Of a stretch of DNA of 64,000 nt, positions 28,510 through 38,456 are shown piece after piece; the first letter of the stretch is position 1; each line of letters starts with the position of its first letter. This stretch comes from Bacteroidales bacterium (GTDB lineage: Bacteria; Bacteroidota; Bacteroidia; Bacteroidales; UBA932): the NCBI GenBank assembly GCA_022648685.1, contig JALCMW010000005.1, positions 1 to 64,000 on the forward strand, read 5' to 3'. Both the position numbers and the translations under genes were made by a program. The notes below the pieces were generated by a model. The model was given only the letters and a program-made list of their open reading frames with translations. It did not search any database and was not told where the DNA came from.

Positions 28510-29484
28510 ATGGAAAAAGGACCTATTTCACAGTTCATCATCCGCAATTTTCGTCATTTCAACGCCGCCGCTCTGGTAGACGCATCGCAAGCATATGACG
28601 ACCTTCTGAACAAAGGCGGAAAAATGATGTTGGCGATGGCCGGCGCCATGAGTACGGCTGAACTCGGAATCTCTCTTGCAGAGATGATCCGCAAGGACAA
28701 ATTCCAGATAATCTGCTGTTCCGCCAATAATCTGGAAGAAGATATAATGAACCTTGTGGCTCACTCCCACTATTACAGGGTTCCCGGATACAGGGATCTC
28801 ACTCCGATTCAGGAAAAAGAACTCCTCGACAATCACTATAACAGGGTTACGGATACCTGCATCCCGGAAGATGAAGCTTTCCGCCGTCTCGAAGGCTTCC
28901 TTACTGATGTATGGAAAAATGCACAGGACAAAGGCGAAAGATATCTTCCGTACGAATATATTTACCAAATCATACGAAGCGGAGTGCTGAAGCCTTATTA
29001 CGAAATAGATCCGAAAGACAGCTGGGTACTTGCTGCATGCGAGAAAAACATTCCTATCGTGGTTCCTGCCTGGGAAGACTGCACTACCGGTAATATCTTC
29101 ACTGCCCACGTGATCCGTGGAGAACTCAAACCTGATATTGTCAAAAACGGAATAGAAACAATGATATTCCTGGTAGACTGGTACAAGAAAAACTCAGGAG
29201 GAGAAGGCGTAGGCTTCTTCCAGATTGGAGGAGGCACGGCCGGTGATTTTCCTATTTGCTGTGTTCCTATGATGGAACAGGATCTGCAATGGAAAGGGAC
29301 GCCGCACTGGAAATATTTCTGCCAGATTTCGGACAGCACGACCTCATACGGGTCATATTCCGGTGCAGTGCCGAACGAAAAGATCACCTGGGGCAAACTT
29401 GATCCCGACACACCCAAATTCATAGTTGAATCTGACGCTACAATTGTGGCTCCGCTTATGTTCTACTACATATTGGGAATGTAA
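28510..29484 (+). CDS. Deoxyhypusine synthase-family protein
   Basis: Family-wide similarity (AMAGAMSTAELG, VPAWEDCTTGN); conserved WGK lysine motif ITWGKLDPD near the C-terminus. Confidence 0.9.
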   Translation: MEKGPISQFIIRNFRHFNAAALVDASQAYDDLLNKGGKMMLAMAGAMSTAELGISLAEMIRKDKFQIICCSANNLEEDIMNLVAHSHYYRVPGYRDLTPIQEKELLDNHYNRVTDTCIPEDEAFRRLEGFLTDVWKNAQDKGERYLPYEYIYQIIRSGVLKPYYEIDPKDSWVLAACEKNIPIVVPAWEDCTTGNIFTAHVIRGELKPDIVKNGIETMIFLVDWYKKNSGGEGVGFFQIGGGTAGDFPICCVPMMEQDLQWKGTPHWKYFCQISDSTTSYGSYSGAVPNEKITWGKLDPDTPKFIVESDATIVAPLMFYYILGM

Positions 29485-29510
29485 TCAAAAATAATTACAA
29501 CAAATAGAAA

Positions 29511-29547
29511 AAGCCGTATGCGAAGTCTTCGCGTACGGCTTTTTTTC
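29511..29547 (+). terminator. Rho-independent terminator
   Basis: AGCCGTATGCGAAG-T-CTTCGCGTACGGCT followed by TTTTTTT. Confidence 0.9.
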
Positions 29548-29584
29548 AATACTAACTACACACAAAATATTTATATTAAGACCA

Positions 29585-30364
29585 TTATTTATGAGATTTG
29601 ATTTCAACTGAATTTCCATTTACGTTTTTCAATATATGGGATGCCTTGAGATTGTCTATATCCACATCCCCTGAACCGGCTATGCTGATTTCGACATTGT
29701 CCGCTTTTCCATCCAGTTTGACATCCCCAGAACCGGCAACTGACAGATTTACGGATCCGCCATCCAGTCTCTTCACATTAATGTCTCCGGAGCCTGAAAC
29801 CGATGCGTTGAAAACAGGACAAGTCAAACCGTTTACAGACAAATCGCCGGATCCTGAATGAGAATATGAGAAAAAGCGGCAATTAGCACCATTTATTCTC
29901 ACATGACTGCTCCCAGAGCCATCGATGGACAGAGAATCCGTAATTATGCCATTGTTCATTGCAAAATCACAGGAGCCGCTGATACTTACACTCCTGAGTG
30001 AACGGGTATATACATATATCAGGATTTCGCCGACATTGATGAATTCATGTCTTTTCAAGTGATAATTGATCGAAACATTATTTCCGGTCTGTTTCAACTC
30101 AATAAGAGGTATGATGTTGTCGGAAGCAGAAATTTTCACATGAGGCAAACTGTCGGTTTGCTCATAACGTAATCTGAAACTTCCCGCGACACTTATGGAA
30201 TCGAACTCTCGAACGACAGTATCTTTTACAACTATCTTATCGCTGGCATTGAAAGATTCCCTTTCAATATTTTTCGTATTGAATGTGAACATGCAGGAAG
30301 TAATGGACAAGGAACACAGTGAGACAGTGGCTGCCAAAATAACCGTTTTGATATTTATTTTCAT
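29585..30364 (-). CDS. DUF2807 (head GIN domain) protein
   Basis: Signal/lipoprotein-like N-terminus; repeated GSGD motifs (SGSGDINV, AGSGDVKLDG, AGSGDVDIDNL). Confidence 0.85.
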   Translation of the reverse strand: MKINIKTVILAATVSLCSLSITSCMFTFNTKNIERESFNASDKIVVKDTVVREFDSISVAGSFRLRYEQTDSLPHVKISASDNIIPLIELKQTGNNVSINYHLKRHEFINVGEILIYVYTRSLRSVSISGSCDFAMNNGIITDSLSIDGSGSSHVRINGANCRFFSYSHSGSGDLSVNGLTCPVFNASVSGSGDINVKRLDGGSVNLSVAGSGDVKLDGKADNVEISIAGSGDVDIDNLKASHILKNVNGNSVEIKSHK

Positions 30365-30365
30365 T

Positions 30366-30713
30366 TTATTGTTCTTTAGTACAGAATACGGAAGGATCTA
30401 TTCCTAATAACTTGATTGTCTTGAGAATGCCTGGCAGGGTATTTTCCATGAAATTCTTTTTTTCCCTTTCCATTACAATTTCTTTTGCATCAGGACTGAT
30501 GAAATAACCGATCCCCCTTTTATTGTATATGATTCCGTCGGAAGTAAGAATCTCAAAAGTACGCATCATAGTGTTGGGATTCACTCCAAGATTAGCCCCA
30601 TATTCCCTGACCGACGGAATTCTTTCATCAGCTTTCATTGTACCATTCAATATCTGTTCGCAGATCGAATCGGCTATCTGAAGATATATGGGTTTATTTG
30701 AGTTGAATTCCAT
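30366..30713 (-). CDS. GntR-family (YtrA-like) transcriptional regulator
   Basis: IYLQIADSICEQILNGTMKADERIPSVREYGANLGVNPNTMMRTFEIL; short C-terminus; next to ABC transporter genes. Confidence 0.92.
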   Translation of the reverse strand: MEFNSNKPIYLQIADSICEQILNGTMKADERIPSVREYGANLGVNPNTMMRTFEILTSDGIIYNKRGIGYFISPDAKEIVMEREKKNFMENTLPGILKTIKLLGIDPSVFCTKEQ

Positions 30714-30716
30714 ATA

Positions 30717-31502
30717 TTAATGTTTAATAGTTTTTATTCTGAAGAATATGGCAGTCGAAATGCCGAAAAATACAATCCAGGTCCATATTATTTCTATAAT
30801 ATTGTAGGTCTTTGCAAAATGCAAGAAGTTGATGTTCCAATCGGTTCCGTTGGTTCCATTGAAGTAACTGGCTATCAAGATAATGACCAATACGCTTATA
30901 GACATCAATATGAGAATCACCCCTGATATCTTCCTTTTTTTGAATATCAGCGCACCCAACAAGAAGACCATAATCCCGTTTACAAGAGAGAAATACGCCC
31001 TGACAATACTTACATTGACGAAATCCGCATTTCCGCTATCTCTGAAAAATGAATTGAAATTCAAAGCAAGGGAAGAATGGGCTGTCGGATCCATTGCACA
31101 TATGAGGCCGTCGCATCCAAAGTAAATCAGGACAAACAGAATAGGAAGGACAACAAGTGAATTGAACATCATTGCAATAAACTTTTCCGTTACCGAAACA
31201 GGAATCAATGTAAATTCGGATCCTTCTTTCTTGTTTGTCAGAAAGCCATAGGACTTTGCCGGAAAAGTAATCGCCATAGCACAAGACATTGCGAAAAAGA
31301 AAAGCAACCGGGTGTTAAAGGAAGGCGCTTGCCATTCATAATTTGAAAAAAGGAAATGGAATAGTATATAGAACATATAGAAAAAAAGTCCCGCACAAGA
31401 AAGTATCATGAAAGAGAAGCCGTAACGGGACACTATATTCTTGAAATCATATTTATAGTATCCGGCAAATCTTTTTATATTGAAAACGTCGCTCATAGCC
31501 AT
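30717..31502 (-). CDS. ABC transporter permease-like membrane protein
   Basis: About six hydrophobic segments; encoded 4 nt from the ATPase gene. Confidence 0.7.
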   Translation of the reverse strand: MAMSDVFNIKRFAGYYKYDFKNIVSRYGFSFMILSCAGLFFYMFYILFHFLFSNYEWQAPSFNTRLLFFFAMSCAMAITFPAKSYGFLTNKKEGSEFTLIPVSVTEKFIAMMFNSLVVLPILFVLIYFGCDGLICAMDPTAHSSLALNFNSFFRDSGNADFVNVSIVRAYFSLVNGIMVFLLGALIFKKRKISGVILILMSISVLVIILIASYFNGTNGTDWNINFLHFAKTYNIIEIIWTWIVFFGISTAIFFRIKTIKH

Positions 31503-31506
31503 AATA

Positions 31507-32337
31507 TTAATTATTGGAAAACATATTTTTAATCAGATCCTTGTGATTGTGAACGGCATTGAAAAGAGCTTCTATGTTCACTTTGCTCTCCGCCCCCGTT
31601 ACATTCGGATAAACTTGTATGAATCCCCCCGGCAACTGCTCGCTGTACAAGGCTCCGTTCTTAAGCTCCGACCCGTAATCGAAAAACAGTTTATCCGAAA
31701 TCTCCTTCGTATCGGCATTCAGAAGCACATCTTGCTTATCGAGAATTATGATGGGATCTATTATGTTCTCCAGATCCCTTACCTGATGCGTTGATATGAC
31801 TATTGTCGATTCTTCTGAAGTATACTTGCTTATGGCACTTCTGAACTGAGCTTTGGACGGTATGTCCAAGCCGTTAGTCGGCTCGTCGAGAAAAAGATAT
31901 TCGGTACCGCAAGCCAATGCAAAAGAAATATAGGTTTTCTTCAATTGCCCCGTAGACATTTTATTCATCTTTCCGGAACTGTCGTTTTCAAAAATAGCCA
32001 TCAGTTCCTGGAATTTCTTCATACTGAAGTTCGGCCAGAACCTGCCGACTGTTGCGGCGTAATCATATGCACGAATATTCAGTGCGGCAACTTCCTCACT
32101 CAAATAATACTGGCTCCTCAATGAGGAAGGCAACCTCTTGTAAGGATTCTTTCCGTCAATGATAATGGTACCGCGATCGGCTTTCTTTAATCCGGCAAGT
32201 AATGTGAGGAGAGTCGTTTTTCCAACTCCGTTCTCCCCCAGAAGCCCGTATATCTTCCCCGGTTCCAATTTCATTGTTATGTTCTCCAGAACGGATAGCC
32301 TGCCGTATTTGAAGCCCAGATTTTCAATTTCAATCAT
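31507..32337 (-). CDS. ABC transporter ATP-binding protein
   Basis: Walker A GENGVGKTT, signature MSTGQLKK, Walker B YLFLDEPTNGLD. Start placed at MIEIENLGF rather than the ORF-track start. Confidence 0.93.
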   Translation of the reverse strand: MIEIENLGFKYGRLSVLENITMKLEPGKIYGLLGENGVGKTTLLTLLAGLKKADRGTIIIDGKNPYKRLPSSLRSQYYLSEEVAALNIRAYDYAATVGRFWPNFSMKKFQELMAIFENDSSGKMNKMSTGQLKKTYISFALACGTEYLFLDEPTNGLDIPSKAQFRSAISKYTSEESTIVISTHQVRDLENIIDPIIILDKQDVLLNADTKEISDKLFFDYGSELKNGALYSEQLPGGFIQVYPNVTGAESKVNIEALFNAVHNHKDLIKNMFSNN

Positions 32338-32403
32338 AAAAAATAATATTACACTTTCGTACTCTTGCGTATGGCTGTTCAAATGCTGCCATATGTTTTT
32401 TAC

Positions 32404-32425
32404 GTGTACTAGATTATTAGTACAC
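32404..32425. promoter_or_regulatory. Perfect palindrome, candidate GntR/YtrA operator
   Basis: GTGTACTA-GATTAT-TAGTACAC (8-bp arms, 6-bp spacer) upstream of the ABC/GntR operon. Confidence 0.7.
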
Positions 32426-32490
32426 TGCAAATGTACGAATCATTTTTTAATTAGCAAACTTTTAATGATATATTTTAAAAATAATCAAAG

Positions 32491-32526
32491 AAACGGCTGA
32501 CCGGAATATTCTTCGATCAGCCGTTT
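32491..32526 (-). terminator. Terminator hairpin downstream of ffh
   Basis: AAACGGCTGA ... TCAGCCGTTT inverted repeat (10-bp arms). Confidence 0.6.
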
Positions 32527-32579
32527 AATATTTCATCTTTCTGTTTCTTACTATGAAATGCCAGGTAAAGAGGAATTCT

Positions 32580-33905
32580 TCAACGCTGGCGGAAGCCCTT
32601 CATTCTCGATGAAAGATTACCTGTCATAGCGGATTTCATTACCTTGCGTGTTCCTTCGAACTGCTTGAGTAGTCTGTTTACCTCAGGAATTGAAGTTCCG
32701 CTTCCGTCGGCTATCCTTTTTCTCCTGCTGCCGTTAATAATCTCGGGATGATCCCTTTCTTCCGACGTCATAGACATTATTATCGCTTCTATCCCTTTAA
32801 ATGAGTTGTTGTCCACATCCACATCTTTCAGGGCCTTCCCGACGCCAGGAATCATGGAGGCCAGATCTTTTATGTTGCCCATTTTCTTTATCTGCTGGAT
32901 CTGATTGTAAAAATCCATAAGGGTAAAGTTGTTTTTCGCAAGTTTTTTCTTGAGTTCCCTGGCCTGCTTTTCATCGAACTGCTCCTGGGCCTTCTCGACA
33001 AGGGTGACAACATCACCCATCCCCAGAATACGGTCGGCAATACGGGTTGGATAAAACACATCCAAAGCTTCCATCTTTTCACCCGAACTAATGAATTTTA
33101 TCGGCTTATCGACAACGGCTTTGATTGAAAGCGCCGCTCCTCCTCTTGTATCACCGTCCATTTTCGTCAGGACAACACCGTCGAAATCCAGTCTGTCATT
33201 GAAAGCTTTCGCCGTATCTACGGCATCCTGACCAGTCATTGCATCGACAACGAACAATGTTTCACTCGGTTTCAAGGAACTTTTAAGTAAAGATATTTCG
33301 TCCATCATTTCCTTGTCCACCGACAAACGTCCGGCCGTATCGACTATTACCAGCGATACTCCTTCGTTTTTGGCCTTTGCCACGGCATTACGCGCTATCT
33401 TGACGGGATCCTTAATACCATCTTCGGAATATACGGGAACCTGGATCTGCTCTCCAAGGACTTTCAGCTGATCAATGGCAGCAGGACGATAAACGTCGCA
33501 GGCGGCAAGCATTACATTCATGCCTCTTTTGCTCTTGCAATTCAAAGCCAGTTTTCCACAGAAAGTCGTTTTTCCCGAACCCTGCAAACCGGCAACTAGC
33601 ACTATCCCGGGATTGCCTTTCAAATTGATGTCCTGAGAATCGCTGCCCATGAACGCTGCCAATTCGTCATGTACGATCTTGACCATCATCTGCTGCGGCT
33701 TGACGGCTGTAAGCACGTTCTGGCCCATTGCTTTCACCTTGACTCTGTCACAAAATTCCTTTGCAACCTTAAAGCTGACATCGGCATCCAGCAAAGCCCG
33801 TCTTATGTCCTTTATTGTTTCGGCGACATTGATTTCCGTAATAGAACCTTCTCCCTTCAGTATCTTGAAGGAACGTTCCAATCTATCTGATAAATTCTCA
33901 AACAT
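32580..33905 (-). CDS. ffh: Signal recognition particle protein Ffh
   Basis: N domain MFENLSDRLERSFKILKGEG; G domain GLQGSGKTTFCGKLA, DTAGRLSVD, TKMDGDTRGGAALS; M domain. Confidence 0.97.
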   Translation of the reverse strand: MFENLSDRLERSFKILKGEGSITEINVAETIKDIRRALLDADVSFKVAKEFCDRVKVKAMGQNVLTAVKPQQMMVKIVHDELAAFMGSDSQDINLKGNPGIVLVAGLQGSGKTTFCGKLALNCKSKRGMNVMLAACDVYRPAAIDQLKVLGEQIQVPVYSEDGIKDPVKIARNAVAKAKNEGVSLVIVDTAGRLSVDKEMMDEISLLKSSLKPSETLFVVDAMTGQDAVDTAKAFNDRLDFDGVVLTKMDGDTRGGAALSIKAVVDKPIKFISSGEKMEALDVFYPTRIADRILGMGDVVTLVEKAQEQFDEKQARELKKKLAKNNFTLMDFYNQIQQIKKMGNIKDLASMIPGVGKALKDVDVDNNSFKGIEAIIMSMTSEERDHPEIINGSRRKRIADGSGTSIPEVNRLLKQFEGTRKVMKSAMTGNLSSRMKGFRQR

Positions 33906-33935
33906 GTATTCTGAATATTTTCAAGCTGGAAAGCT

Positions 33936-35153
33936 TCATTTGTTTTTATTGAAATAATCTATGCGGACGGGAGCTTCCGACAAACGGTCGGAATATACGA
34001 CAGGAGCGAAATCCTTGCAATTATATCCGCTGGCCATTACCTTTCCGTAAGCTCCTGCACTTCTTATAGCTATCAAATCCCCTCTCATGCTTTTCCTCAA
34101 TGACCTTCCCGTCCCGAAGACATCGCTGGATTCACATACCGGCCCTGCAATATCATATACGAAATCATCCGTATCGTCTTTCCTCACATAAAAAGCGGTT
34201 ATGTTCTCTATTTTATGATAGGCCCCGTACAAAGCCGGACGTATCAAATCGTTCATACCTGCATCTATGATCAGGAAATTCTTGGTCTCACCCTTTTTGA
34301 GATACAAAACCCGTGAAATAAGTGATCCGCACTGTGCAACCATGGAACGGCCTGGTTCAACATATACAGTCTGGTCCTTCCGTCTAGGCAGATTCGAATC
34401 GATTACAGAAAACCAGGTGCGGAAATCGGCTACAGGATATTTGTCCGGGCACTCGTAATCAATTCCCAAGCCACCGCCCAAATCTATATTGCGGACCTCA
34501 AGGCCCTTGTTTTCAAAATAGGAAACAATATCTCCGGCACGACGGCATTCCAAGGCATAAACATCATCTATACGGACGATCTGCGAACCGATATGGAATT
34601 GCAGTCCTTTGAAATCCAGATAGCGGCTTTGCTTAATCAATGAAACAGCAGCATCAAAATCATGTTCGGATATGCCGAACTTATTTTCATAAAGCCCTGT
34701 CGTAACATACTTGTGGGTATGGGCATCTATATTGGGATTAATTCTTAATGATACGTTTGCGCGTACGCCAAGATGCCCGGCCATTGCATTTATGACGGAA
34801 AGTTCCTCCAATGATTCGCAATTGAATGAGCCAATACCTGTCTTCAGAGCATCATATATTTCCTTATCATTCTTGCCAACGCCGGCAAACATTATTTCGG
34901 AAGGTTCGAAACCGCACCCGTATGCAAGCAAGACTTCATTTCCGCTCACGCAATCGGCACCGAATCCCATACTTGCAAGCTTTTTCAGCATCCTTACATC
35001 GGAATTCGCCTTTACGGCATAATCAATCTTTATTCCGTACTCGGCAGACAAAGCTGCGGCAAAAGAAGCCGTCTTGTCAAACAGCTCCATATCATAATAA
35101 TAGAACGGAGTCCGGACTCCGGAAAACACACTTACATCATTTATTGCTATCAT
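33936..35153 (-). CDS. lysA: Diaminopimelate decarboxylase
   Basis: YAVKAN, GADCVSGNE, DLGGGLGIDY, EPGRSMVAQ, GPVCESSDVF, GAYGKVMASGYN. Confidence 0.96.
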   Translation of the reverse strand: MIAINDVSVFSGVRTPFYYYDMELFDKTASFAAALSAEYGIKIDYAVKANSDVRMLKKLASMGFGADCVSGNEVLLAYGCGFEPSEIMFAGVGKNDKEIYDALKTGIGSFNCESLEELSVINAMAGHLGVRANVSLRINPNIDAHTHKYVTTGLYENKFGISEHDFDAAVSLIKQSRYLDFKGLQFHIGSQIVRIDDVYALECRRAGDIVSYFENKGLEVRNIDLGGGLGIDYECPDKYPVADFRTWFSVIDSNLPRRKDQTVYVEPGRSMVAQCGSLISRVLYLKKGETKNFLIIDAGMNDLIRPALYGAYHKIENITAFYVRKDDTDDFVYDIAGPVCESSDVFGTGRSLRKSMRGDLIAIRSAGAYGKVMASGYNCKDFAPVVYSDRLSEAPVRIDYFNKNK

Positions 35154-35222
35154 CGCTCGGAATTATTGCGGACCAAGCCGCAAAAATAAATAAAATCCGT
35201 AACATTAACCAAATAATCGGAA

Positions 35223-35675
35223 TCACCTTTGTATTTTCTCCAGATAAAAATTCTGGTCGATTACATAATACATCTTATTTTCCGAATTGAACAACGGACT
35301 TTCATCGGACGCGAAAAGCAATATCGAACCCCTCCTATACCACCCCCCGTTATTATCTCCGTCTACATCGAAAGCTGTTATTTCATATACGAAAGAGTCG
35401 GAATAAACAGCATTCAAGAATCGATATTCCCCCTTTTTCGTCAAAACCGTATCCCTGCATGAAACAGACGTTCTGTCCGATGAACGGTAAGAAGACAGTA
35501 TCACTACTATGCTGTCAAGGGGGGCCATCGTATCTTTATCGTAGACATTGCCGGACACAACCATCAGATTGATATCCCCCGTTCCCGAAGAATCCGAGTC
35601 CTCCACGGCACAGGATACTGCGGAAGAAGCGACTGCAGCAAGCAAAAACAGATATCCGGCAATTCTGATTTTCAT
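35223..35675 (-). CDS. Hypothetical lipoprotein with a carboxypeptidase-regulatory-like beta domain
   Basis: Lipobox-like VASSAVSC; VSGNVYDKDTMAPLDSIVVILSS. Confidence 0.6.
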   Translation of the reverse strand: MKIRIAGYLFLLAAVASSAVSCAVEDSDSSGTGDINLMVVSGNVYDKDTMAPLDSIVVILSSYRSSDRTSVSCRDTVLTKKGEYRFLNAVYSDSFVYEITAFDVDGDNNGGWYRRGSILLFASDESPLFNSENKMYYVIDQNFYLEKIQR

Positions 35676-35687
35676 CTTAACTTATTG

Positions 35688-36932
35688 TTATTTTACGTTG
35701 AAACCTCTGGAATCCGTCAAAGAGCCTGCAACTATATTTGCCACCAAGGCTCTTATCCGGCCTACACTTCCTACATCATGGGGATGGACTCTGTTCGTAA
35801 GAAGAATTACGGCCGTATTCGTTTCGAAATCTATTACCATGGATGTTCCGGTATATCCGGTATGGCATATGGATTTGTCCCGGCTGAACAAGTCTCCCTT
35901 CACACCGGAATGGGCGCTTTTCACATCCCAGCCCAACGCTCTTCCTACGCACGGAGCGTTCTCGGAAGGTATTGTAATCATTGTCTTCACAGCTGCCTGA
36001 CTGAGTATACGTTCCCCTTTTCCGTCCGGAAGGGCTCCTCCGTTAAGCAAAGCTATCGCTATCGTAGAAAGATCTTCGGCATTTGAGAAAACGCCTGCGT
36101 TTCCTGAATTTCCGTTGTTGATTACACGGGCTATCGGATCATGGACAACACCTTTGAGAGGCAGCCCGTCCGGCTGGACTTCGGTGGGAGCACAAAGTTC
36201 CAGATTGGCGCCCGAAGGGTTGTAACAAGTATGTTTCAACCCCAAGGCATCGAAAACATTCTGTTGGGCATAATCACACAGTCTTTCACCAGTCACATTC
36301 TCCAATACGTGTTGCAACGTAATGAAATTCAAACAGCTGTACATAAATTTGGTTCCAGGCCTGAAATTCCTTTTAACTTCCGTGGATATGACTTTCATGA
36401 GAGTATCCGGCTGGTTCTTTCCATATTTGGAAACGAAAGAAGCCACATTAACATATGGCGTAAGCCCTGAAGAATGTGTCATGAGGTCCCTGATAGTTAT
36501 CTCAACTTTTTCTCCCGTTTCCGGATCTATCCACGGCTTGAATCCGGGGATATACATGGATACATTGTCTGTAAGACGTACACGGCCCCTGTCGATAAGC
36601 TGCATGAACGACAATGTCGTCCCGACGCATTTGCTTACGGAAGCCATATCGAACATGGTACCGGTAGTCATGGGCGTCTTTTCCGGAACAAGGGATTTAT
36701 TCCCGTAAGCCTTCATATAAACTATGGAATTATTGCTTACGACGGCCAATACCGCCCCGGGGATTATCCCGTCGGAAATAGCCCTATCGATTACCGTATC
36801 CGCCCTTGACAATCGTCCTGTATCCACATGGTAATATCCGGTGCATTTTTCCTTATTACGGAAACCGCCGGCATTGCAGACTGCTGCAGCCGCAAACAAT
36901 AGTGATGCGGCAATAATAAATGACCTTTTCAT
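35688..36932 (-). CDS. Beta-lactamase-family (class C-like) serine hydrolase
   Basis: Signal peptide; SxxK motif in FDMASVSKCVGTTLSF; YSCLN (YxN-like); C-terminal HTGYTGTSMV. Confidence 0.9.
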   Translation of the reverse strand: MKRSFIIAASLLFAAAAVCNAGGFRNKEKCTGYYHVDTGRLSRADTVIDRAISDGIIPGAVLAVVSNNSIVYMKAYGNKSLVPEKTPMTTGTMFDMASVSKCVGTTLSFMQLIDRGRVRLTDNVSMYIPGFKPWIDPETGEKVEITIRDLMTHSSGLTPYVNVASFVSKYGKNQPDTLMKVISTEVKRNFRPGTKFMYSCLNFITLQHVLENVTGERLCDYAQQNVFDALGLKHTCYNPSGANLELCAPTEVQPDGLPLKGVVHDPIARVINNGNSGNAGVFSNAEDLSTIAIALLNGGALPDGKGERILSQAAVKTMITIPSENAPCVGRALGWDVKSAHSGVKGDLFSRDKSICHTGYTGTSMVIDFETNTAVILLTNRVHPHDVGSVGRIRALVANIVAGSLTDSRGFNVK

Positions 36933-38437
36933 CTATGCGATGGTTTTAATAATGACAATATTTCTTTTACGGGGGCGAAAGTAACCGATGGGACCTCTAC
37001 GAACATCGTATTCCAGTCGCTCATGGCCCCGTTCCATAAACCGGGCAGTTCCAAAGCTTTAAGTTCCCGTCCGTGGTAACTCTTGGAACTGATGAATCCG
37101 GCATCATTGTCCACATGCTTGAGCAGATCGAATTTCCTCCCCCTATAATCATACAGACAACAAACAATATCAACAGGGTTGAAATATGTCGAACCGGCCA
37201 TTGCCGCGGCGGTGCCCGGATCGTCCCTGTTGATCTGTACGCTTTCGAGAATCTGGAGGGAACTGGAACCGTCTTTTGAAGCAACTATATAAGGCCCGCC
37301 TCCCGGTTCCCCTTCATTCTTTACCATTCCGCAGACGCGTACCGGTCTGTCAAGTTTAGTCCTTATCATGGACAAACGCTCTTCACAATCCCTTGCCAGA
37401 GGAAGTTGTATGCACAATTTCCTGTCCAGGAACGATTCTATTTTGTCGCAGAGAATACGGCATGATGCTGAAAACGGATCTTTCTCGGCATCAAGTTCCC
37501 TCAGAAACGAAAACAATGTATCGCGTAGCTTCAGACATTCCCCCATCAAAACTTTTTTGTATTCGGCTATAACAGGAAGGAATCTTTCATTTACCACATT
37601 GTCCACATTCTTTATGGAAACCAGTTCTTCGTTTATTCCGTTCAGGTTATATATCAAAGCGCCATGCCCGGCAGGCCTGAAAAACAAAGAATCGGTTTCC
37701 GTTCTGAACGGTCTGTTCCTCATATCGACGGCAATGGTATCGGTAGCCGGATCCTGATATGTGAATCTGACATTATACTTTATATCGTATTTCTTCTCGT
37801 ATTTTTCCCGGACGTCGTCAAACGCCTTGCGGAAAAGATCCGTATGCTCCGGCGATATCGTTACAGTAAGATTTGCTGTACCGTCCGGTTCTTTCATATA
37901 AGACCGGGCTTCAACCAGATGCTCTGCAAATGCAGTACGTATTTCCCCGTCGGGATATTTATGGAACTTCAGCACCCCTTTCGGTTTGGAGCCGTAATCC
38001 AGCCCTCTGTCGGTAAGAAGGGAGACAAGAGTTTTCAAACGGTATGAAGCTGTATCTTCAGGCACACCGAAAATATTCTTGTCATAGAATGCAAAGTCCA
38101 TGATATGCGAAGCCAGTTCACCTGATGGGGAATCCGGACCGGGATCTTTTCCATCTTCCAAAAGAGCCATATCGGCGAACATTGCCTTGAACATTCTGGA
38201 AGCTGCACCGGAAGCCGGAATGAACTTGCAACGTCCTCTGATTTCAGACCGTTCATAATAAGTTTCGGCTGCCCGGGTTTCGGCCTCATCCAGAACTTCG
38301 ATACCTCTTTCCACTGTAGCGGGAGAGATGATGCCAAGCCATGGAAAACCTTTTCTGAAACGCTCGAGCTGGGATTCGACCCTTTCCACCGAACTGCCTT
38401 TTTTTTCTATCTGCTTTATATCTTCCTGACTGAACAT
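36929..38437 (-). CDS. DUF4301-family protein
   Basis: FIPASGAASRMFKAM, KGVLKFHKYPDGEIRTAFAEHLVEA, GHGALIYNLN. Start taken at MFSQEDIKQ. Confidence 0.8.
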   Translation of the reverse strand: MFSQEDIKQIEKKGSSVERVESQLERFRKGFPWLGIISPATVERGIEVLDEAETRAAETYYERSEIRGRCKFIPASGAASRMFKAMFADMALLEDGKDPGPDSPSGELASHIMDFAFYDKNIFGVPEDTASYRLKTLVSLLTDRGLDYGSKPKGVLKFHKYPDGEIRTAFAEHLVEARSYMKEPDGTANLTVTISPEHTDLFRKAFDDVREKYEKKYDIKYNVRFTYQDPATDTIAVDMRNRPFRTETDSLFFRPAGHGALIYNLNGINEELVSIKNVDNVVNERFLPVIAEYKKVLMGECLKLRDTLFSFLRELDAEKDPFSASCRILCDKIESFLDRKLCIQLPLARDCEERLSMIRTKLDRPVRVCGMVKNEGEPGGGPYIVASKDGSSSLQILESVQINRDDPGTAAAMAGSTYFNPVDIVCCLYDYRGRKFDLLKHVDNDAGFISSKSYHGRELKALELPGLWNGAMSDWNTMFVEVPSVTFAPVKEILSLLKPSHR

Positions 38438-38456
38438 ATTGGATTGAAAATTAATG

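Noticed and set aside
32338-32430. ORF-track N-terminal extension of the ABC ATPase
   Set aside because: Extension is not ATPase-like and overlaps the palindromic operator; start at MIEIENLGF fits the family.
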